From Crocodylus rhombifer (lineage: Eukaryota; Chordata; Crocodylia; Crocodylidae), in assembly GCA_038503035.1 (NCBI GenBank), contig JAVSML010024326.1, positions 558,001-622,000 on the forward strand: DNA of 64,000 bases. Reading direction: 5' to 3'. The stretch's first letter is position 1. Every line of letters begins with the position of its first letter. The position numbers and the translations under genes were made by a program. The notes under the pieces are model-generated. The model had not been told where the DNA came from. It made no database searches and saw only the letters and a list, made by a program, of their open reading frames with translations. Of the stretch, positions 22,550 through 64,000 are shown in pieces.

Positions 22550-23605
22550 AATAACTGTATGTATTGTAGAACTTACTGCTACTGCTAAGAATTCATTTAC
22601 CTACAGGTGGTGACAGGATGGACCTTAATCTCGGATCACCCAGTCTGCCAGAAGACTGATCTAACTTTTCTCTCCTGCCATGACTGTGTTCATACAATGT
22701 TAATAGGAGGCAATACCCCAAGATGATCCTTCAGGTCTCAATCTCTGTCTTCTGTGGGGATGCAAACCTCCCCTCTACCCCACCCTAGCCACTCCAGGAT
22801 AGAATTTGAAGTTTCTCTTCAGCTTGGTTTGATGCTGCCCAATTCTCTAATGCCCAGCCCTCTGTAGCCCGCCACCTGGATGACTGTCATCTTAGTCCGA
22901 CACATACCTCCATCCAAGGGATGGCCATAGCCTAGTCTCAAACACCCCAAACACAGCTGCTCCAGTTTCTCTTTAGAGCCAGTCCGTGTCCCCTTTACTT
23001 TGGGATCAATCTCTCATATTAAAAAGAACAGTCGATCTAATGCTGCTCATTACAGATCCACATAGGTCTACTGGTGAGCATACACAGTCCTTGGTAGGAT
23101 CTCTCTTCTGAGCAAAACAAAGCCCCATCAGGGTGGCACTAACCTTAGAAGGAAGTCTTTCTTGCTTCCCTCTGGAACCTTCAGCAGCTACTCCATTTCA
23201 GGATTTTTCAAAATCCTCATGTAGGCATGCCTCCTCTTTTTGGTCACTCCCATAGTGTTTCTCTGGCAGGGTCAGCAGTATCTGCTTGCAGGAATGTTCA
23301 GCCACTCCGCTCAGAAGCTTTCAGGGAATCAACCCTCTCTGACCCTCTCCAGGGCCGGAAATACCTCCTGGAAGCTTCCCTCCTCCAATCTGAAGTGAGA
23401 AGCTGCTCCAGAAGTGTTGCTGTGATTCCTTTTTCTCTTCTCTGGTCTCCAGCTGCAGCCTTGCCATCTGCTTATGCTGTAAGCTCTGTTTGCTTTCGTT
23501 TTCCCTCTCTGTCACTGCTGGCCACTCTTCCTCCCTTAGTCTCATCTGCCTAGCACATAAAGCACTCCGGGGGCTCTGTTTACTCTCTCTCACTCCTTCA
23601 CAGTA
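22550..23605. mobile_element. Possible solo LTR inserted into the hAT transposon
   Basis: hAT coding stops after VKVF at about 22545 and resumes with SNRHVANQTLKKLQ at about 23607. About 1.05 kb of unrelated, locally GC-richer sequence lies between. GCAAT occurs at both edges (about 22547 and 23608), which could be a 5-bp target duplication. The right edge ends in CA, with an ATAAA-type poly(A) signal about 55 bp before it. These are LTR-like traits, but the left edge does not start with TG directly next to the repeat. The nature of the insert is therefore tentative. Confidence 0.35.
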
Positions 23606-23689
23606 TTCAGCAATCGTCATGTTGCTAATCAGACTTTGAAGAAATTACAGAAAGAGAAGCAGGGGAAAGAAAATACACTTTTATTGCCA

Positions 23690-24420
23690 GGAGAAACTAG
23701 ATGGGGCTCAGCTACAAACTACTTACATGGTTTGTTATGCAAAAAGAACTGTTGTGTACTTCAATAGATGACAGTAGCCCAGATTATTTCCGTGAACATT
23801 CAGAAGCAGATTATCGACAACCATGTATTCTGGGAGCATTTGATTTGCTACTACCAGTTTCAGTGGTTATCAAGAAACTTGAAAGAGATACAACTGGCCT
23901 TTCAAATATTCCAGAGATATTCAGATAACTGAATGAAAATCTATTTGAGCTTTTGCCTTCTTCAACTCTATCCAAAAAAGTAGTAATAGTAACACAAATG
24001 TTTACTAAGAGATCTGAGTTTGTCTCTCATCGGGTTCACCTGACAGTAAACCTTTTGGATCTTCAACACAGAGGACAACATTTATCAGAAGATGAATTAT
24101 CTACTGCTCTCAATACAATTATGGAAGTAGCTAAGAATGTCCCCAACATTGATGAAATAGCCATGATGACAGACATTGCCAACTACTGAACAAAAGAAAA
24201 ACTTTGGAGCAATGACATCATTTAGCAGGCAGCAGAGAATATGCCTCTTCTCACATGGTGGAAGGAATACTGTTACACCTGACTGTTATCCAGCATTGTT
24301 CTAAGGATCCTAAGCATTCCACCAACAGCAGCTTCTTGTTAATGGAACTGGAAAGCTTTCACCTCAATCAAGACAAAAAAGAGGAAAAGACTAATAAATG
24401 AAGGCACCACTAAGCTTTTT
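23690..24420 (+). pseudogene. hAT transposase C-terminal half, fragmented
   Basis: Continuation of the hAT transposase after the nested insert. LPGETRWGS is followed by a long helical region (SPDYFREHSEADYRQPCILGA is a recognisable frame at 23701-23928). A second frame follows at 23953-24189 (KKVVIVTQMFTKR, AKNVPNIDEIA). The hAT C-terminal dimerisation remnant has TWWKEYC, IPPTAAAS, and a basic KRKRL stretch followed by KLFLFFK. Stops at about 23926, 24188 and 24305 break it. The family normally uses this tail for dimerisation; here it is only a molecular fossil. Confidence 0.75.
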
Positions 24421-24958
24421 CTGTTTTTCAAAATCTCTTGCTTCTGGAGAATCAGTCAGAAGTACAATTAGTGATGAAGATGCAGTGTGATGATAAGTTG
24501 TCCTTGCCCATAGACTCATTGGTAAAACCATCCTTCAGCAAAAGAGAATGTGGTTCAAATAGTTCTGAATCAGATTTGCCTCAATCTGATTCTGAAGTGA
24601 AACTAATAAGTAGTGCAACTGATTCTACAGATAGTGACAGTGGAAGTGAAGGTAGTACAATGACCTCAGTGGAAGAGAGATAAACTCTGTTGAGAGAGAT
24701 GAGTGGACAACCACAGCATATCATGCAGTTCTTTGAGAGAGCTAAAATTAGTGTGTCAACAGTTTTCAGTGCCTTCATTTTTTCCCTTAATTTAAACAAA
24801 CAATAAGGGAAGTACATGCTATTGTGTATTGTCTTTACAAGCATTCCAATAAAAATAATTTCTTTCCATATAAAGCTTTGAATTTTTTTAAATATAACAT
24901 TAACAGCTCAATAAAACTCATTAAGTAGCCCTCTAGCTCAAATAGCTGGCCAGCCCTG

Positions 24959-26176
24959 ATATGAAACATAGTAAATAAAATGCCAGATATATGTAAAAAC
25001 AAGAGAATTTAGCTGTGACTCAGAAGGAGCATTGGATAAGAAGAGAATGTAAATGGCTGATATTTCCTAGTGTAAGTCCCACATCATAGTGGGAAAAGAA
25101 TATAATGCAACCAAAATAATTATTAGTAAGTGTAATTTTTCATTGGACTCTCTCCTTTTTCAGCAAACTCTCAGGTGATTTCTCATCACATTTCAAATTA
25201 ATTCCCTATTCTTGGATATGGTCCCAGATCAAAGAGAAAAAGCAGCACAGTGCAGCTGAGAAGTGGCAGAAAAGCACTCTTTATAACTGAGGCCTTAAAC
25301 TCATTTAAATTTCTGTTGGTAGTATAATCCACACTGTATGACAAACTCTTTCTCGTCCCTTATTTTAGGCATTTGTGTCTGGGCTTTTCCCAATGAGTAC
25401 CACTCATATTGTCACAACATGTATCACCTTTCTGAAGGCAACATTCAAATAACCATAGTGACAAATTGTTGCTTTTATTGGTTTTAAATATTGTAAATTA
25501 ACTGAATACGTTATAACACTACTCATTACAATGATACACTATTTTCCAATGATGCATTGATGTACAATATGGGAGAGCGCAACAATAAAAGTGCTGGTCC
25601 AGTTGGAGTCACTGAAGTCATGGGAGTCATAGGTGCTTAGTATTTAACTGGTGGTGTCCAAGTTATTTTTAAAAATGTTCTTTTCTCCCCCTTTGTGTTC
25701 TGAGATCACCAAACATAATCAAGCTTAGTAAAGTTATATGGAATGACTAATTTAGTACTAACATGTGTTAAAAAGACCCAAAATTGCAATTGATACTAAT
25801 AATATTTTAAAAATGAGGTTGCAGTATTATGGACTGTTACCCAAACAGCCAAATAGTGCAGGTATTGTAAGCCATCTTGCATACTGCATGTTAGCAGTTA
25901 ACTGTAAGAATATATATGTATGACTTACCTTAGCCCAGGATGAGGCTTGTGGTTCAGGCTAGTCCACCATTCACAAATACCTATGGGAGCCTTATGGATG
26001 TAAATTGTCATTGCAAAATACAAGTTGTTGTTCTTGCTTTTCTTATTAGTGATGATGATGATAATAGGCCAATACTTGTCTGTAGAAAAGGTCATATTTT
26101 CATGGTGACAGTGGGATGATGGCTTCCTTAAGAGGATATAATTAATATGGCAGTTCTATTTTAACATTTTAAATAG
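24959..26176. other. Intergenic, no gene recognised
   Basis: AT-rich sequence between the hAT 3' end and a nearly full-length CR1. A short GAT repeat is at about 26050-26063. The 8 bp after the hAT terminus (ATATGAAA at 24959-24966) would be the target duplication, but its partner was not found. Confidence 0.5.
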
Positions 26177-26449
26177 TTTCATAGTTTCTAGGGTCGGAAG
26201 GGACCTGAGCAGATCATCAAGTCCAACCCCCTGCCATGGCAGGAAAGAATACTGGGGTCAAACGACCCCAGCAAGGTGTTCATCCAGCCTCCTCTTAAAC
26301 ACCCCCAGGGTAGGAGCCTGCACCACTTCTCTTGGAAGTTGGTTCCAGACCCTAGCCACCCTGACAGTGAAGTAGCGCCTCCTGATATCTAACCTAAACC
26401 TACCCTCTCCCAGCTTGTGACCATTATTCCTGGTCACTCCTGGCAGTGC

Positions 26450-27637
26450 TCAGGGGAACAGGGACTCCCTCAATGCCTGCTGATCCCCCCTGACTAGTTT
26501 ATAACAGGCCACAAGATCCCCCCTCAGCCTTCTCTTCTGGAGGCTGAACAGGTTCAGGTCCCATACCCTCTCCTCATAGGGCCTGCCCTGTTGTCCCCTG
26601 ATCATACAAGTGGCCCTCCTCTGGACCCTCTCAATGCTGTCGACATCCCTCTTGAAGTGCGGCACCCAGAACTGGATGCAGTACTCCAACTGCGGCCTGA
26701 CCAGTGCTGCATAGAGGGGGAGGATCACCTCTTTGGACCTGCTGGAGATGCATTTGTTGGGCTTCCTAACTGCCTCCCCACACTGCCAGCCCATGTTCAT
26801 CTTGGAGTCAATGATGACCCCAAGATCCTTTTCCGCCTCCGTGCTGACAAGAGGGGAGTTCCCTAACCGGTAGGTATGGTGCCGGTTCTTCCTCCCAAGG
26901 TGCATCACCTTGTACTTGTCTGAGTTGAAACCCATCCTATTCTCATCCGCCCACCCTTGTAACCTGTCTAGGTCTGATTGTAGCCTGTTGCATCCTTCCA
27001 GTGTGCTCATGTCACCCCACACCATAGTGTAATCAGCAAATTTGAACAGGGTGCTTTTCACCCCCTCGTCCAAATCACTGATGAAGATGCTGAACAGTGC
27101 GGGCCCGAGGACCGAGCCCTGCGGAACCCCACTGCCCACGTCCTTCCAGGTTGAGAAGGACCCATCCACTACCATTCTCTGGGTGTGGCCCACCAGCCAG
27201 TTGGCAACCCATTTGTCTGTGTGGGTGTCTACACCACAGCCCCCCAATTTCTTAATGAGAATGGGGTGAGAGACAGTGTCAAAAGCCTTCCGGAAGTCCA
27301 GGAAGACTATGTCCACTGCTACCCCTGCATCTAATGATCTGGTGATCTGATCGTAAAAGGCCACCAGGTTGGTCTGACAGGACGTGCCACTGATGAATCC
27401 GTGTTCGTTGCCCTTAAGCATGCAGTCCCCTGCTGGCCCCTCCTGGATGTGTGCCAGCATAATTTTCTCGAACAGCTTGCCTAGGATCGAGGTAAGACTA
27501 ACCCGCCAAAGGTTTCCCGGGTCCTCCTTCCTGCCTTTTTTGAAGATGAGAACCACGTTGGCCCTCTTCCAGTCCTCCGTCCGGTACCTCACCAGAGCAC
27601 CACAAGTGCTTGGAAAGCTGTGCCAGGGGACTTGCAA
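26450..27637 (-). pseudogene. CR1 ORF2 reverse transcriptase (395-codon frame)
   Basis: RT domain of the nearly full-length CR1. It has the finger block [38 protein letters not shown] (motif A with D intact), GVPQGSVLGPALFSIFISDL (motif B) and LFKFADYTMVWGD (motif C). In motif C the ADD pair is ADY, which would abolish catalysis. The thumb and tail read AEKDLGVIIDSKMNMG, LEYCIQFWVPHFKRDV and RRLRGDLVACYKLVRGDQQ. The frame ends at 26450, where other copies continue, and its start is displaced by a frameshift near 27640. Confidence 0.88.
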
Positions 27638-28642
27638 TGACCTCGGCCAGTTCCTTTAGAATTCTAGGGTGGAGATCATCTGGGCCGGCTGACTTGAATA
27701 CGTCCAACCCCTCCAGAAGCTTCCTAACTAAATCCTCGCTAACCCGTGGCCCAGGTGTGCCTCCCCCCGGGCCCGAGGGGGGCCCAGCAGGGAGGTGGCT
27801 GTTCTGGTCCCTACTTAGGAAGACGGAGGCAAAGAAATCGTTGAACATGTTAGCTTTGCCATCTGGTGTGACGACCAAGTTTCCCAACGCGTCCTGCAAG
27901 GGCCCCACATTACCCGGGACCTTCTTTTTACCCCTACGTATTTAAAAAAGGACTTCTTATTGTCCTTAATCTGGGAAGCTAGTCCCAGTTCCATCTCCGC
28001 CTTGGCCTTCCTAACTACCCCGCTACATCCCAGAGCAACTACAGAATAGTCCTCCCTGGTGATGACCCCTTCTTCCCATTGCGTGTAAGCCTCCTTTTTT
28101 GCAAGGAGACATTCCCGGATGCTTTTGGTGAGCCACGGAGGCTTGTGTGCTCTCCTGCTCCCTTTGATCCTCACTGGGATTACCTTCCTTTGGGCTTGGA
28201 GGATCGTCTCCTTAAGGAGCGACCACTCTCCTTGGACACCTGGCTCCCCTCCCCTCCATGACCTCAGCGCTTCTCCATCTATCCTCCTTAGCTCATTGAA
28301 GTTTGCCCTCCTAAAATCTAGGGCCGCTGCCTTACTGCATGCCTCTGCCACCTTGCGCTGGATGGTGAATTCCAGCAGGCGATGATTGCTGTCGCCCAGG
28401 TGGTCGAGCACCCGCAGCCCCCTCACCAGGTCATCACCCGTGGCCAGCGCTAGGTCCAACAAGGCGTCTCCCCTGGTGGGGCTTTGCACCTCCTGGGTTA
28501 GATGGAGGTCCTGTACTCTGGCCAAGAACCTACGTGAGCGTTCAGACCTGGCTGACTCTTCTTCCCAGCAGATGTCCGGAAAGTTCAGGTCCCCCATGAC
28601 TATCACATCCTTAGCCTTCACTACCTCTGTGAGCTGATCCAA
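27498..28642 (-). pseudogene. CR1 ORF2 endonuclease C-terminus and linker
   Basis: Two overlapping minus-strand frames, 27815-28642 and 27498-27908. The first holds VIVMGDLNFPDICWEEE, LLDLALATGDDL, the LGDSNHRLLEFT block (in EEP nucleases the SDH motif; here SNH), and KKSFFKYVG of the linker. The second continues with NMFNDFFASVF, then SAGPDDLHPRILKELAEV, leading into the RT. A frameshift near 27900 joins them. The D-to-N change in the nuclease SDH block would remove endonuclease activity. Confidence 0.82.
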
Positions 28643-28681
28643 GAATTCCTGGTCAAGTTCTTCTCCCTGGTTGGGAGGTCT

Positions 28682-29197
28682 TTAGTAGACTCCCACCATT
28701 AAGTCTCTTTCCCCTTGACTGCCTTGTACTCTAACGCAAAGCACTTCAGAGAGCCCCTCCCCTGACTCCTTGCTAATTGACGAGGATATGTATTCCTCCT
28801 TGATATAGAGTTCCACGCCCCCACCTATCTTTCCTATCCTGTCCCTCCTGTACAGCCTATAGCCCTTGACATTCACCGCCCAATCATGCGTTGAGTCCCA
28901 CCACGTTTCCGTAATCCCCACTATGTCCGGGCTGGTGTCAGCCAGCAGGAGGGTGAGTTCCTCCTGCTTGTTACCCATACTATGAGCATTTGTGTAGAGG
29001 CATTTGAGGCCTCCTGTGGATGTGTGTACTGACCCCCTAGTTCCAGCGTTACCCTGGCCCCTATCTCTTACCTGTTTATTTGCTTTGCTCGTTGGTCTTG
29101 GCTGGGCTGTAGTTGTGGGTGCTGTTTGGTCTGGCAGTCTGATGTTTCCTCCGCCGTCATCTTCCCTTTCCCCCGACGAGCCTAGTTTAAAGCCCAC
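28682..29197 (-). pseudogene. CR1 ORF2 N-terminal endonuclease segment
   Basis: Start of CR1 ORF2 in a 171-codon open stretch. After a proline/threonine-rich leader, LKCLYTNAHSMGNKQEEL begins the EEP fold. VGITETWWDSTHDWAV carries the catalytic glutamate. RRDRIGKIGGGVELYIK and LMVGVY follow, then a TAA where other copies read VYYRPP. The reading continues in the same frame past this single nonsense codon into the 27815-28642 segment, consistent with one point mutation. Confidence 0.85.
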
Positions 29198-29472
29198 CGG
29201 AGGAGGTCCGCCAACCTAGAAAACAACACACACTTACCTTTAGGGGAAAGGTGGAGCCCATCCCATCCCAGCACATCTCTCGTCATGATTTGCCAGTCAT
29301 GGCTGAGGAAGCCAAAGCCCTCCTCGAAGCACCATTCCTGTAGCCGCCAGTTGGTCTCCGCGATGCACATTTCATGCCGTCTGCCTCGTCCACTCACTGG
29401 CAGGATAGAAGAGAAAACCACCTGTGCGCCCATCTCCTTCAGCACACATCCCAGAGCGTGGTAGTCTTCCAT
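29182..29472 (-). pseudogene. CR1 ORF1 esterase (SGNH) C-terminal segment
   Basis: Ninety-six residues matching the end of the CR1 ORF1 esterase domain. MGAQVVFSSILPVSGRG comes first, and GWDGLHLSPKGK near the end holds the D..H pair of SGNH hydrolase block V. CR1 ORF1 proteins bind RNA/membranes and carry this esterase fold. The N-terminal part (PHD-like or leader region and the catalytic serine block) is absent because the element is 5'-truncated. The frame overlaps the ORF2 leader by about 15 bp. Confidence 0.8.
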
Positions 29473-30108
29473 GTAGAATTATACTAATTTGTTAAAACTG
29501 GAAGGATGGAGCTCTTTCCCTTTCCAGCTATTAATGTTCTCACTTCATTATTGATCCATTGTGCCAAGGAACAGAATTATGCATGAGGCTACAGAAATAT
29601 TGGGTCCCTGCCAAGCTAAGTTCCTACCTTCTTCAGAGAAACTGTTCTGAATTCTAATTAAAGGCTATGATGCTTTTGTTAAACATGTATTTCTTCAATG
29701 AGGCTAAAAGAGCCTTATTGAATGTTGTCTTTTCTTGAAGCATGAGATGTGTTAAATCTGCATTGTCACTTTCAGTAGAAGGCAATGATGCCCTGTCTTA
29801 TTTGATAAATATTTATAGACAAATGTGAAATCTGGAGCAGAACATACAGAATATATTGCTCTGGTTTCATGTTTGCTTGGTACTACTGTTTTGCTTGTGT
29901 TTTTGCTCTCACAGAATCAACAGAAAAATATCTACATGGTGGGGTCATGATCTTAAATAGAACACTCTTATAAAGGCTACTTTTGCAACTATGCCCCAGT
30001 ACAAGGGAAAAACTTTCCACTGAAATGAGTGGGCTTTGAAGTAGACCTCAAGTAAGAAGTCACCATTGAAGCACCTCTGAATTATATTTCTGATTTTGTA
30101 TTTTGCAG
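29473..30108 (+). other. SLC6A1: Sequence upstream of the first recognised SLC6A1 exon
   Basis: AT-rich sequence ending in a pyrimidine tract and TTTTGCAG at 30101-30108, a good 3' splice acceptor. This makes it part of an intron that follows an unseen 5' UTR exon. No promoter, CpG island or first exon could be recognised here or further upstream. Confidence 0.6.
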
Positions 30109-30289
30109 ATTAATAGAGAAGCTGATTACAGAATTTCTAGCCGGATCATAAACCATACCAGGATTATCTTTTTACAAAACCCTTAACCCCCTAGTTGAGT
30201 AATCAAGAGCCGCAAAGCTGCTGTCCACGTGGACTGGTGCTGAATTTTCTCGCCCGGCTGCTAGAGCCACTCCAGCTAAGCCCAGAGAC
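30109..30289 (+). other. SLC6A1: SLC6A1 5' UTR part of the start-codon exon
   Basis: Untranslated stretch between the predicted acceptor (AG at 30107-30108) and the start codon. It contains no upstream ATG, so the ATG at 30290 is the first one in the exon. The context AGAGACATGG has a purine at -3 and G at +4. The exact exon start is inferred only from the acceptor consensus. Confidence 0.65.

Positions 30290-64000
<33,711 letters not shown>

Larger units (their letters stand above)
19921..24958 (+). mobile_element. Decayed BED-finger hAT DNA transposon with nested insertions
   Basis: Fossil hAT transposon read on the plus strand. A BED-like zinc-finger remnant lies at 20361-20462 (GTCKHCRTEY, stop afterwards). 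The catalytic region holds QYWKEHYKLIFPSYKLPSHY, then SDGWTDIQ with the first acidic residue at about 21396. VTDN is at about 21582-21593 and GCLAHRLNLL at about 21659-21688. Later pieces include LPGETRWGS near 23684-23710 and a C-terminal dimerisation remnant (TWWKEYC at about 24254; IPPTAAAS at about 24317). The 3' terminus TGGCCAGCCCTG ends at 24958 and is the complement of the CAGGGCTGGCCA hAT end. The matching 5' end was not found; it is either lost or eroded next to the CR1 at 17398-19915. CR1 and LTR-like insertions interrupt it. Confidence 0.85.
26177..29472 (-). mobile_element. Nearly full-length CR1 LINE, young-looking
   Basis: A 3.3-kb minus-strand CR1 with the 3' terminus at about 26177 (TTTCATAGTTTCTAGGG). 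The 3' UTR stem CTGGGGTCAAACGACCCCAG is at 26252-26271. The complete ORF2 order is endonuclease, linker and RT, and the C-terminal part of the ORF1 esterase is at the 5' side. Only a handful of lesions are visible: a nonsense codon near 28681, frameshifts near 27640 and 27900, and small changes in motif C. It is 5'-truncated inside ORF1. It lies antisense to, and about 640 bp upstream of, the first recognised SLC6A1 exon. It is the most complete mobile element in the window. Confidence 0.93.

Noticed and set aside
21102..24420. Interpretation as a host ZBED-type zinc-finger gene
   Set aside because: Multiple stops, nested CR1 and LTR-like insertions and an identifiable hAT terminal repeat at 24958 show a dead transposon, not a domesticated gene.
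1..29472. Search for the neighbouring GABA transporter gene SLC6A11, expected upstream of SLC6A1 in vertebrates
   Set aside because: No SLC6 signature motif was seen on either strand outside the SLC6A1 exons. It probably lies further to the left.

Overview
The window is nuclear DNA of an amniote vertebrate, most likely a crocodilian or another slowly evolving sauropsid. The evidence is one intron-rich, highly conserved vertebrate gene on the plus strand, together with at least a dozen CR1 non-LTR retrotransposon copies and hAT, Tigger-like, Penelope-like, RTE-like and LTR-type repeats. Introns of up to 15 kb argue against a bird. The species assignment is inference from repeat content and was not tested by a search.

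Region 1 to about 30.1 kb: no host coding exon was recognised. This part holds CR1 copies on both strands (1-785, 790-3778, 3823-6203, 6758-7478, 14291-14672, 17398-19915, 26177-29472). It also holds a 262-bp hAT-type MITE with perfect 8-bp target duplications (9217-9478), and a decayed BED-finger hAT transposon (about 19.9-24.96 kb) that carries later insertions. Inside the CR1 at 790-3778 sit a 475-bp Tigger-like MITE with TA target sites and a 239-bp unidentified insert with a 12-bp target duplication. The CR1 at 26177-29472 is nearly full length and includes the end of the ORF1 esterase domain. It ends about 640 bp before the first SLC6A1 exon in the window.

Region 30.1-64 kb: the 5' three quarters or more of SLC6A1, the sodium- and chloride-dependent GABA transporter GAT-1. 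Twelve coding exons with canonical GT/AG borders and consistent phases give 505 complete codons, from the start methionine to just before TM11. The rest lies beyond the right edge. The GABA and sodium site residues, the extracellular disulfide pair and three N-glycosylation sites are intact, so the gene looks functional. Any upstream non-coding exon and the promoter were not recognised.

The introns carry most of the unusual content. Intron 4 has a solo LTR-like segment (35038-35930) and a Penelope-like fragment with a GIY-YIG endonuclease between inverted terminal segments (about 35985-37060). The 15.2-kb intron between residues 360 and 361 holds an RTE-like LINE of a type familiar from arthropod genomes (about 42.44-45.19 kb). 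It also holds a CR1 (45.68-48.16 kb), a 1069-bp foldback hAT-type MITE with exact 8-bp target duplications (48681-49749), and an LTR-like segment interrupted by CR1 (about 50.38-51.84 kb). A 400-base assembly gap (56917-57316) lies inside another inverted-repeat element. No RNA gene, CRISPR array or bacterial-type operon is present. All repeat ends are estimates by eye unless target duplications fix them.
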